Shown one piece after another: positions 16,201 through 22,386 of a stretch of 27,722 nt of DNA. Source of the DNA: Pseudomonadota bacterium (GTDB lineage: Bacteria > Pseudomonadota > Alphaproteobacteria > Parvibaculales > Parvibaculaceae); assembly GCA_021780275.1 (NCBI GenBank), contig JAJXZC010000728.1, positions 1 to 27,722 of the forward strand. Direction: 5' to 3'. The notes beneath the pieces were generated by a model. It was not told where the DNA came from. It ran no database searches and saw nothing but the letters and a program-made list of their open reading frames with translations. Made by a program: the position numbers and the translations under genes. Numbering within the stretch: position 1 is the first letter of the stretch; the number at the start of each line of letters is the position of its first letter.

Positions 16201-17541
16201 GAGCCTGGATGGAAGGCCGACGCCGCAATTCAGGGCCTTGGTCGCACCAATCGCACCAACCAGAAGCAGCCGCCGTTGTTTCGGCCAATAGCAACAGATG
16301 TCAAAGCGGAGAAGCGTTTTCTCAGCACCATCGCCCGCCGCCTCGACACATTGGGCGCGATCACCCGAGGGCAGCGCCAGACCGGCGGACAGGGCTTGTT
16401 TCGTCCCGAGGACAATCTTGAAAGCATCTATGCGCGCGATGCGCTCCGGCAACTCTATTTGCTGCTGGCGCGCGGCAAGATCGAAGGATGCTCGCTCGAA
16501 CGCTTCGAACAGGCGACCGGTCTCAAGCTCATGGACGCCAACGGGCTGAAGGACGACCTGCCGCCGATCACGACATTCCTTAATCGGCTGCTCGCCTTGA
16601 CCATCGAGCTTCAAGGCGTGCTCTTCATCGCTTTCGAGCAATTGCTCGACGCGAAAATCGCCGGCGCCGTCGCCTCCGGCGGCTATGATGTCGGCCTGGA
16701 GACCCTGACGGCGGCGAGTTTCGTTGTCACCGACCGCCGCACGATCTACACCCATCCCCTCAGCGGCGCGGAAACGCGTCTGCTCACCATCGCCGAAAAG
16801 CGTCGAAATCGCCCGGTTACCCTCGACGAGTCCCTGGCTTTGCTCGCCGATGGCTACGGCAAGCTTCTGATCAACGAGCGCTCGGGCCGCGCGGCGGTGC
16901 AAACTCCTGCGCCTGCAATCATGCTCGACGATGGCGAAATCGAACGCCGTATCCGCCTCGTCAGGCCTATGGACCAGATCCATGCCTCGCTGAAAGCGAT
17001 GGCGGAAAGCCATTGGCGCGACGCCGATCACGCCGAATTCGTCGCCGCGTGGAATGATGAACTCGCGCTGGTGCCGGAATTTGCCGAAAACATTCTCCAC
17101 ATTGTCGCCGGTCTGTTGCTCCCGGTGTGGAAGCGCCTGCCGGATGAATCCACGCGCGTCTATCGGCTGCAAACCGACGACGGCGAGCGGATCATCGGGC
17201 GTCGCGTGTCGGCGGCCTTGGCCGCCAACGCGGCTCTAACCGGTGGCGCCGGCATAACGCCAGAGGCTGTTCACGCGGCGCTGATTGCTGACGGCGCCCT
17301 CGTCGATCTTGCCGAGGGCTTGCAGCTGCGGCGCGTGAAGGTGATGGGCGCCAACCGCATCGAGCTGTTGAATTTCACCGAGGCGATGCGTGATCGCTTG
17401 CGCGCCTATGGCCTGTTCAGCGAAATCATTTCCTGGAAATTGCGGTTCTTCTCGCCGGTCGATTCCGGCGGCGTCGCCGTTCTCGCGAGATTGATCGAAA
17501 CCTACGCGGTCGAGCGCGTCTTGGATCGGGCGGTTGCGTGA
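13216..17541 (+). CDS. Strawberry-notch family methylase/SF2 helicase
   Basis: A 1441-residue protein. The N-terminal part is an adenine-specific DNA methyltransferase-like domain with the AdoMet motif EPSAGTG (145-151) and catalytic motif NPPF (210-213). The central part is a strawberry-notch helicase: GDGTGAGKGRQ (498-508) as Walker A, FDESH (606-610) as the DEAH-type Walker B, and VSATGAT as motif III. The C-terminal helicase part has FSDAGGTGRSYHAD and the motif VI-like GLGRTNRTNQ (about 1008-1017). It probably moves on or remodels DNA and may methylate it; the substrate is unknown. ATG 13216 is preferred to a TTG six bases upstream because GAGG lies eight bases before it. Its stop overlaps the toprim gene start by one base (TGATG), which indicates translational coupling. 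Confidence 0.9.
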   Translation: MNIMSPVTRAPAALGSSASAIYAAAEALRSRLETGAAIDAASLRAAMEQAFGASDASGAWSWKDGYDACEVATVLFLQKYGKALFHKSPSTLARLASLNKIAGLLPTHTRRTEDSQALQQFSTPAPLALAALAAAGVSPTDVVLEPSAGTGLLAAFAEIAGARLILNEWADQRADLLSLLFPQHSVSRFDATQIDDYLGVDAAPTVVLMNPPFSALAHVEGRVADAAFRHIVSAFNLLAPGGRLVTITGANVSPDAPAWRDAFIRLQERGSVVFTAAIAGAVYAKHGTTFPTRLTVIDKRPAQNANALPASIGLAQNVATLLGWIEDHAPPRLASPLVSEPQPRKSPVAARRLLRPVAKAPVPTRLSLIDPEGVDLAYETVDWTQPEGARLTDAIYEEYGLQSIRIPKAQPHPTKLVQSAAMASVAPPKPGYRPKLPARVVTDGLLSDAQLETVIYAGEAHADFLAGAWTVDENFDVVKAAAKGAEGAIRFRRGFMLGDGTGAGKGRQSSGIILDNFLRGRRKALWISKSDKLIEDAQRDWAALGMERLLVTPLSRFSQGKKIALAEGILFTTYATLRSDDRGEKISRVKQIVEWLGANFDGVVIFDESHAMQNAGGGQGERGEVSASQQGRAGLRLQHALPNARVVYVSATGATSVHNLAYAQRLGLWGGEDFPFATRAEFVTAIEAGGVAAMEVLARDLKALGLYTARSLSYDGVEYELVEHKLTDDQRRIYDAYAGAFAVIHNNLDAAMEAANITGSEGTLNRQAKSAARSAFESAKQRFFGHLLTSMKTPTLIASIDHDLEAGHAAVVQIVSTGEALMERRLAEISPEEWNDVRVDITPREYVLDYLAHSFPVQLYEPFTDAEGNLSSRPVHRDGQPVESREAVARRDRLIEHLASLPPVPGALDQIVQRFGADVVAEVTGRSRRIVRKSSVAGDRLVVENRAASANLAETAAFMDDKKRVLVFSDAGGTGRSYHADLSARNQRLRVHYLLEPGWKADAAIQGLGRTNRTNQKQPPLFRPIATDVKAEKRFLSTIARRLDTLGAITRGQRQTGGQGLFRPEDNLESIYARDALRQLYLLLARGKIEGCSLERFEQATGLKLMDANGLKDDLPPITTFLNRLLALTIELQGVLFIAFEQLLDAKIAGAVASGGYDVGLETLTAASFVVTDRRTIYTHPLSGAETRLLTIAEKRRNRPVTLDESLALLADGYGKLLINERSGRAAVQTPAPAIMLDDGEIERRIRLVRPMDQIHASLKAMAESHWRDADHAEFVAAWNDELALVPEFAENILHIVAGLLLPVWKRLPDESTRVYRLQTDDGERIIGRRVSAALAANAALTGGAGITPEAVHAALIADGALVDLAEGLQLRRVKVMGANRIELLNFTEAMRDRLRAYGLFSEIISWKLRFFSPVDSGGVAVLARLIETYAVERVLDRAVA

Positions 17542-18575
17542 TGGCCCGCCAAAGCATGTGCGAACTGGCCGATAGTCTCGGTCGACAGGCCGAGGCGGTG
17601 TGCCGCCATTATCTCTCCAACGGTCGCCGCCATGGCGGCTACTGGCTGGTCGGTGACGTCAGGAACAGTCCTGGCCGCTCGATGTTCGTCCGTCTGCGCG
17701 ATTCCGCCAGGGGTCGCGCGGGAAAGTGGCTCGACGCCGCAACCGGGGAACACGGCGATCTGCTCGACGTGATCCGCGTGGCGCGCGGCCTTGCCGATTT
17801 CGGCGATGTGCTGCGGGAAGCGAGAGATTTCCTCAATCTCGCGCAACCTCATCCTGAAAAATGCAAACAATTTCGTGAACGTGTTCCGACCGGTTCTGCG
17901 GAGGCCGCGCAGCGCCTTTGGGCCATATCGAGACCGATTGCCGGCACGATTGCCGAGACCTATCTGCGACGGCGAGGCGTCGCCACTTGCCGCGACTTTA
18001 ACTCCTTGCGGTTCCACCCACGATGCTTCTATCGCCCGGACGACGGCATCTCGACTGAAACATGGCCAGCATTGATCGCAGCGGTGACGGACGCCTCTGG
18101 CAACATCACAGGCGTCCAACGCACATGGCTCGCGCGCGACGGTTCGGCAAAAGCGCCAATCTCAGCGCCGCGAAAGGCGATGGGCGATATATTGGGCCAC
18201 GCCGTCCGCTTCGGACGTCCCGGCGCGATCATGGCGGCGGGCGAAGGCATCGAGACCGTGTTGTCGCTGAAATGCGCGCTGCCACATATGGCTGTCGTCG
18301 CAGCGCTGTCCTCGGCACACCTCGGCGCCTTCCAATTTCCTGCCGACCTGCGCAGAATTTATATCGTCCGCGACAACGATCACGCGGGCGACGCGGCTCG
18401 CGACCGGTTGATCCAGCGTGCCAACGATACCGAAATCGACGCCATCGTGCTGTCGCCACGGCTCGGGGACTTCAATGAAGATCTCTCGACTTTCGGCATG
18501 CGTGCGGTTCAGGCTGACATTCGGCTTCAGCTCGCGCCCGAGGATGTCGCGCGCTTCATGCAGATTGCGGCATAG
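17541..18575 (+). CDS. Toprim-domain primase-like protein (DUF7146 type)
   Basis: A 344-residue protein. The N-terminal segment (CRHYLSNGRRHGGYWLVG at 21-38, RLRDSARGRAGKWLDAATGE at 51-70) is the DUF7146-type region related to plasmid primases. The C-terminal toprim fold has GEGIETVLS (Glu235) and VRDNDHAG (Asp278, Asp280), the metal-binding Glu and DxD residues, followed by LGDFNEDL. RNA primer synthesis or nicking-type chemistry on incoming or replicating plasmid DNA is expected, but there is no full zinc-finger/catalytic primase core, so activity may need a partner. It is translationally coupled to the strawberry-notch methylase/helicase (1-base overlap), suggesting the two work on the same DNA. 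Confidence 0.85.
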   Translation: MARQSMCELADSLGRQAEAVCRHYLSNGRRHGGYWLVGDVRNSPGRSMFVRLRDSARGRAGKWLDAATGEHGDLLDVIRVARGLADFGDVLREARDFLNLAQPHPEKCKQFRERVPTGSAEAAQRLWAISRPIAGTIAETYLRRRGVATCRDFNSLRFHPRCFYRPDDGISTETWPALIAAVTDASGNITGVQRTWLARDGSAKAPISAPRKAMGDILGHAVRFGRPGAIMAAGEGIETVLSLKCALPHMAVVAALSSAHLGAFQFPADLRRIYIVRDNDHAGDAARDRLIQRANDTEIDAIVLSPRLGDFNEDLSTFGMRAVQADIRLQLAPEDVARFMQIAA

Positions 18576-18888
18576 CCGGAACGAGGAGGAAACTCGCGGA
18601 CCTTCATCGCAAGTCGCGTGCGTCCATGGCTGCGCCTGACAGAACCGCGCTCTTGGCCTTCCAAAGGGGCGAACGGCTGGCAAGCGGTCCGAACCGGCAA
18701 CAGCTATGGCCAACGATTTTCCGCCGCCCCTGACGGGGCTTTGCATCGCGAAACAAAATCGCCTGCCTTCGCCGTCCTCCGCTCCGCTTCGGCCCTGCGC
18801 TTTGCTTCGGGTGCAAATTCGGTCCGCCCGCCAGCTTCGGCGCCCACGAAGGCCGCGACGGGCGCGGTCCAATCAGACGGAGCCGATC
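18576..18888 (+). promoter_or_regulatory. 313-bp non-coding leader upstream of DUF2493
   Basis: No gene is supported here. The right half (about 18690-18795) is a diverged copy of the sequence before DUF736 (about 21710-21805). The best-conserved core is 18771-18795 against 21781-21805, 25 positions with two mismatches, beginning GCCGTCCTCCGCT in both. It is rich in short CGCTTCGG-type self-complementary runs, suggesting a structured RNA leader or ssDNA element. It is open in frame with DUF2493 but lacks protein-like composition. Confidence 0.5.
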
Positions 18889-19815
18889 ATGAACAAGCGC
18901 GAGCCTTTCGAACCGCATCATAGCGCCTCTCCGACCGAACATATCCTGCAAGAGCTTCAGCTATACGGATTTCGCCCTTTCTCGGACGAGCCCGACCCAA
19001 GGCCTTTGCCAGAGGGCGACCGCGTCGCCGGCGCCATAGCCGATATTTTCGACGCCCTGATTGCGACGCTTAGCGACACGCGCCTTGAGCCCGACCTCGA
19101 AGACCTGTTGTGGTCCACCGTCAATCTCTTTCACCGCGCCACAAGCCGGATTGAGCGCGAACTCGATGACAACGAGCAGGCGCAGCGCCGCTCGCAAAAG
19201 GAACAAGATGGCAGCGAGGTCAAATCCGTCGAACTGGAACGACTGACCGCCGAAGGGCAGACGCTGATCGAACGCCGCGACGCTTTCGAGTTGATGCGCG
19301 ATCAGGCCGCCGACCAGTTCGAGCGCCAGACGGGTTCGAGCTGGAGACCGCGCGCGGGCTCCATGGTCAACCATCGCCAAATGACTGCGGCCATGGTCGA
19401 CAGCCGCGAATTTCTGGCGGCGAAGAAACGCGCGGAGCAAGAAGTGCTATTGCCAGCAGGGCCGAAGATCGTCTTTTCCGGCGGCGAGGCCGGCGACCAC
19501 AAGCTGATCTGGGCCAAGCTCGATCAGGTCCACGCCAAACACCCGGACATGGTCCTGCTGCATGGCGGATCGGCGAAAGGCGCCGAGAAAATCGCGGCGC
19601 GCTGGGCCGATCATCGCAAGGTCCCGCAGATCGCCTTCAAGCCAGACTGGAGCAAGCACGCCAAGGCGGCGCCCTTCAAACGCAATGACCAGATGCTGGC
19701 CGTCCTGCCGATTGGCGTCATCGTCTATCCCGGCACGGGCATTCAGGACAATTTGGCCGACAAGGCTCGTAAGCAGGGCATTCCGGTTTATCGGATCGAT
19801 GCCGGCGGAGCGTGA
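18889..19815 (+). CDS. DUF2493 (SLOG superfamily) protein
   Basis: A 308-residue protein. The C-terminal domain (about 190-305) is DUF2493, a SLOG/Rossmann-like nucleotide- or ligand-binding fold: KIVFSGGEAGDH, then MVLLHGGSAKGAEKIAARWA, then KPDW and FKRNDQMLAVLPIGVIVYPG. GGSAKGAEKIA is the glycine-rich ligand loop. The N-terminal ~180 residues are charged and helical (IERELDDNEQAQRRSQKEQD), with coiled-coil character. SLOG proteins sense or make nucleotide-type signals, and the plasmid role is unknown. ATG 18889 has GGAG six bases upstream. It lies behind a repeated leader shared with DUF736. Confidence 0.85.
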   Translation: MNKREPFEPHHSASPTEHILQELQLYGFRPFSDEPDPRPLPEGDRVAGAIADIFDALIATLSDTRLEPDLEDLLWSTVNLFHRATSRIERELDDNEQAQRRSQKEQDGSEVKSVELERLTAEGQTLIERRDAFELMRDQAADQFERQTGSSWRPRAGSMVNHRQMTAAMVDSREFLAAKKRAEQEVLLPAGPKIVFSGGEAGDHKLIWAKLDQVHAKHPDMVLLHGGSAKGAEKIAARWADHRKVPQIAFKPDWSKHAKAAPFKRNDQMLAVLPIGVIVYPGTGIQDNLADKARKQGIPVYRIDAGGA

Positions 19816-19836
19816 TGCGCCGCCTCCGCGCAGTGC

Positions 19837-20391
19837 CTACCGCAATTCGGATGCCGGAATGACAGTCTGATGGGGCGCTTTGAACCATACCTTTCGGGCT
19901 CGGAAATCCAGTCCCATGAAATCAATGAGGTCAGGCCAATCCGGGTGGGGGCGCTTCAGATAAGGCGTGCAAAAATCACCCTTCCACCAGCGATTCAGAA
20001 CCGTCACTGGGTTCGGCGGCAATTTCTTTGTCTTTTTCTCATTGAGCGGCAGGTGCATGAAATAGGCGTGCAGCCACTCCGCATAACTGAGAGTGGTCCG
20101 GGTCGCTTGCTGCCTTTTTCCGGCTGGCTCCGCAGTGGCTATCTCGCCAAGCCAAAACGTCGTGTGGGGGTCCAAGGTTTTCAATTTGTGGTGCGCTGGG
20201 TTGCTCGCGCGCCCGCAGAGCCCGCCGTTGCTAATGCCGATATATTGCGGCTTCCTTTTGTGGTTGCCCTTGCCCGCTTTGCGCCCAATTGCGAAATAAA
20301 GGCCACCCTCAAAAAATTCCTCCGCCTGGGCGACTTCCGTCCGTGTGTATGGACCGAACCAATCAACACCAATCACAAGCCTTTTCGCCAT
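19837..20391 (-). CDS. Putative GIY-YIG-like nuclease
   Basis: A 184-residue protein antisense to its neighbours. Residues 30-80 read like the GIY-YIG core: GGLYFAIG (29-36), then QYIGISNG (49-56), a following Arg61, then HHKL (67-70) and TFWLGEI. A later helix, YAEWLHAYF (103-111), places Glu105 where the family has its metal-binding Glu, followed by LN and a basic stretch. That would make it a small DNA endonuclease, perhaps selfish or defensive. ATG 20391 is chosen by length and family-like start (MAKRLVIGVDW); its ribosome site is weak, and upstream ATG and other codons reach 20439. It may be a cargo insertion between DUF2493 and the micro-protein gene. Confidence 0.55.
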   Translation of the reverse strand: MAKRLVIGVDWFGPYTRTEVAQAEEFFEGGLYFAIGRKAGKGNHKRKPQYIGISNGGLCGRASNPAHHKLKTLDPHTTFWLGEIATAEPAGKRQQATRTTLSYAEWLHAYFMHLPLNEKKTKKLPPNPVTVLNRWWKGDFCTPYLKRPHPDWPDLIDFMGLDFRARKVWFKAPHQTVIPASELR

Positions 20392-20804
20392 GGCAATCCA
20401 CTCAAAATGCATCCCCGCGAAAACCGCGGGATTTAGCAACGCATCGCTTTAAAGCACAGTTTACGCCTTTCACGCTCTTTCCAACAGGCTGCCGTCAGCC
20501 GGATTAAGACCGCATGGGACAAATCCATATCTTGGGGCTGTCAGCGCGATGTTCCTAAATCGGTTTCGGCATTTTGCGCATCGTCGATTCCGGCTCTGGT
20601 CGATCGAACGCATCCCTCCGCAACAAAAGGCGCTGATCCTTGGTCCAGCCCAAAGCCTGGCGCCATCAACCCGTAAAGGGTCGGCTACGCGTGCGCGTGC
20701 CGCCGCTGTGGCATTCGCCTTCGCGGTGATTGCGGCTTTCGTCTGGACACATCGGGCGCCCGTCAGCGGGGGAAGGTCCTCCGCTCGAAACGGGAGCCGG
20801 ATCG
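20392..20804. other. Intergenic stretch without a recognised gene
   Basis: About 410 bp between the leftward GIY-YIG-like gene and the rightward micro-protein. It presumably holds both promoters. The 20640-20700 part contains short self-complementary segments (GGCGCT with TGGCGCC; CCCGTAAAGGG), and a GTCCTCCGCT string at 20776-20785 echoes the core of the leader repeat found before DUF2493 and DUF736. No convincing -35/-10 pair or coding signature was found. Confidence 0.4.
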
Positions 20805-20969
20805 ATGACCTTCAAAGACGCTCAAGCCTTTGCCTTCAGCCTCGCCGCCAGCCTGATGGTCGCCATTGTGATCTTTCGCGCCGGAGACGGCAGCCTCTCG
20901 GTCACGCCCGCCAACGAATTTGACGGCGACGAAACGCAGATCCTCGTCGAAATCGACCCCTTCGCCTGA
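20805..20969 (+). CDS. One-TM micro-protein
   Basis: A 54-residue protein with one hydrophobic segment at residues 7-24 (AFAFSLAASLMVAIVIF), a short positive/glycine turn (RAGDGS) and an acidic tail (NEFDGDETQILVEIDPFA). This is typical of a small inner-membrane protein. No named family was recognised. The ATG is supported by GGGAG eight bases upstream. It sits in the plasmid-backbone stretch and could be a small conjugation or stress peptide; function is not assignable from sequence. Confidence 0.58.
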   Translation: MTFKDAQAFAFSLAASLMVAIVIFRAGDGSLSVTPANEFDGDETQILVEIDPFA

Positions 20970-21000
20970 TAGGATCGCAATGATCACCGATGCCGGCTTC

Positions 21001-21027
21001 AGGTCGCGGACTCGGATTTCGCGACCT
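21001..21027. promoter_or_regulatory. Inverted repeat before the antitoxin pseudogene
   Basis: AGGTCGCG (21001-21008) and CGCGACCT (21020-21027) form a perfect 8-bp inverted repeat with an 11-base centre, 23 bp before the antitoxin ATG. The lack of a T-tract argues against a terminator for the micro-protein gene; an autoregulatory operator is more likely. Confidence 0.42.
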
Positions 21028-21050
21028 CATTCGTAACCTTCAGGGCTCGA

Positions 21051-21442
21051 ATGATCGCCCAAGTGCGCAAAGCTGTTTTGGAAAGTGCAACCTGGATGAC
21101 GGCCGCGCAGGTCGCGGACGCTGAGGGCGTCAGCATGCCTGATCCAAGCGCACAGCTGAACAATTGGAAAAAAGAGGGTCGGTTTTCGCCTTGCGCCATC
21201 TCGGCGTCGATTATTTTCCTGCCTATGCGCTCGATGCGCCCGCCGGTTATTCGCCACTGAAGGGACTGGCCAAGATCCTTGCGATTTTTGACGGACGCAA
21301 GGATGACTGGGGCCTGGCCTATTGGTTCGCATCGGCCAACAGCTTTCTGGGCGGCCAGCGTCCGCAGGATCTGCTGGGCGTGCGGGCAGACAGGGTCGCC
21401 TTGGCGGCGGAGGACGAACTTGCCGGTGTGGCGCATGGCTGA
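21051..21442 (+). pseudogene. Frameshifted MbcA/ParS/Xre-type antitoxin
   Basis: Two overlapping frames together encode an antitoxin of the MbcA/ParS/Xre type that pairs with RES toxins. The first frame gives VLESATWMTAAQVADAEGVS and LNNWKKEGR. The second continues VFALRHLGVDYFPAYALDA, LKGLAKILAIFDGRKDDWGL, AYWFASANSFLGGQRPQDLL and EDELAGVAHG. The reading frame is lost between 21168 and 21185. A one-base deletion in the A6 run (21168-21173) or at the GGTTTT junction would explain it. The domain is otherwise well kept, so the mutation is recent, a sequencing error, or ribosomal slippage on the A-run. Confidence 0.72.
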
Positions 21443-21503
21443 GCCCACGAAGATTCGCGGCGCCACCGTGACCTCGCTACTCCAGGCCGCGAGCGTGGGC
21501 TGA
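21435..21503 (+). pseudogene. Possible remnant of a RES-type toxin start
   Basis: An ATG overlaps the antitoxin stop, as in many toxin-antitoxin operons, and reads MAEPTKIRGATVTSLLQ before a stop after 22 codons. The KIRGATVT start is reminiscent of RES-toxin N-termini, but nothing downstream to 21.65 kb shows the RES domain. If correct, the toxin body is deleted. The call rests on position and a short resemblance only. Confidence 0.22.
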
Positions 21504-21889
21504 ATCGATCCATAGCCAGAGCTGTCTGCGCTCCGAGTTGAATGGCTGCGCGCCATCAACTTTGTTGAGCGGATTGCCAGCGACGAACGTGGTCTGCCGT
21601 TTCGGCAAAGGCCGCCGACCCGCATCGTTCACTCCCAACGACTGCTCCCAAACCGCCGCGAACGGCCTCTCTGTTTGGCTGGTCTGGCGCCGGGCCGGAC
21701 CTCAAGCCCGCAACGGCTTCGCCGACCTTCTTCCCCTGCGGCTGCGCCGCATTCCTCGCGGATCAACAAGCTCGGCTGCCGCCGTCCTCCGCTGCGCTGC
21801 GGCCCAGGTGGGTGCGGGCGGCCGACCCAGCGCCTGAAGACCGCCATCGAGGCCGCACGGGCGGCCCGGAAAACAGTCAGGAGATACAA
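21504..21889 (+). promoter_or_regulatory. Non-coding leader upstream of DUF736
   Basis: No gene is supported across this stretch. Bases about 21710-21805 are the second copy of the leader element found before DUF2493, with the conserved core at 21781-21805. The sequence is GC-rich and full of short complementary runs (for example CTGCGGCTGCGCCGC), which suggests a structured RNA or DNA element. The DUF736 ribosome site AGGAG follows at 21879-21883. Confidence 0.48.
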
Positions 21890-22189
21890 ATGGCTCAGAT
21901 CGGCACCTTCACCCGCGACACCGACGGCACGTTCACCGGCACGATCCGCACCCTCAACATCAACGTCAAGGCAATCATCCGGCCCGCTGGAAAGGACAGC
22001 GAGCGTGCGCCCGACTACCGCGTCACCGCCAACGGCGTCGAATTCGGCGCGGGCTGGAGCAAAGTGGCCAAAGAATCCAGCGTCGAATATCTCTCGCTCA
22101 AATTGGACGACCCTTCGTTCACCGGCCCGGTTTACGCGACCCTCATCCAGAGCGACGGCGGCGAGTACAAGCTGATCTGGTCCCGCTGA
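21890..22189 (+). CDS. DUF736 family protein
   Basis: A 99-residue protein that matches DUF736 from end to end. It begins MAQIGTFTRDTDGTFTGTI (1-19) and continues RTLNINVKAIIRP, DYRVTANGVEFGAGW and SVEYLSLKLDDPSF, ending YATLIQSDGGEYKLIWSR. DUF736 is a small beta-rich protein almost universal on alphaproteobacterial conjugative plasmids and integrative elements, with unknown function. The ATG at 21890 follows AGGAG with six bases of spacing. It is preceded by a long leader and closed by a strong terminator, so it is a single-gene unit. Confidence 0.92.
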   Translation: MAQIGTFTRDTDGTFTGTIRTLNINVKAIIRPAGKDSERAPDYRVTANGVEFGAGWSKVAKESSVEYLSLKLDDPSFTGPVYATLIQSDGGEYKLIWSR

Positions 22190-22195
22190 TTTCCA

Positions 22196-22236
22196 TCGGC
22201 GCCGCGCAGCCAGCGCGGCGCCGACCCTCATTTTTC
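22196..22236 (+). terminator. Rho-independent terminator after DUF736
   Basis: A perfect 12-bp stem (22196-22207 with 22213-22224, GGCGCCGCGC-type arms) around the loop AGCCA, followed six bases later by a T5 tract within 22230-22236. It ends the DUF736 unit seven bases after its stop codon. Confidence 0.78.
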
Positions 22237-22386
22237 CATTCAGCGCCCGTGGAAAACAGCATGGCCGGCTGCGCGAAAAACCCGGTGCCTTGAATTTTCT
22301 GTTTGTGCATAACTCGGCATTTAGACGCCTGGAATATATCGCGGCTTTTCGCGCGCGTTCGAGCGCCGTTACGTCTCAAGGATTTC

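Noticed and set aside
15826..17172. A 448-codon - strand open frame
   Set aside because: Antisense shadow of the strawberry-notch helicase gene; no domain recognisable.
18706..18888. N-terminal extension of DUF2493 starting 61 codons earlier
   Set aside because: The extension is a basic, low-order translation of the repeated leader; ATG 18889 has a good ribosome site and starts family-like sequence.
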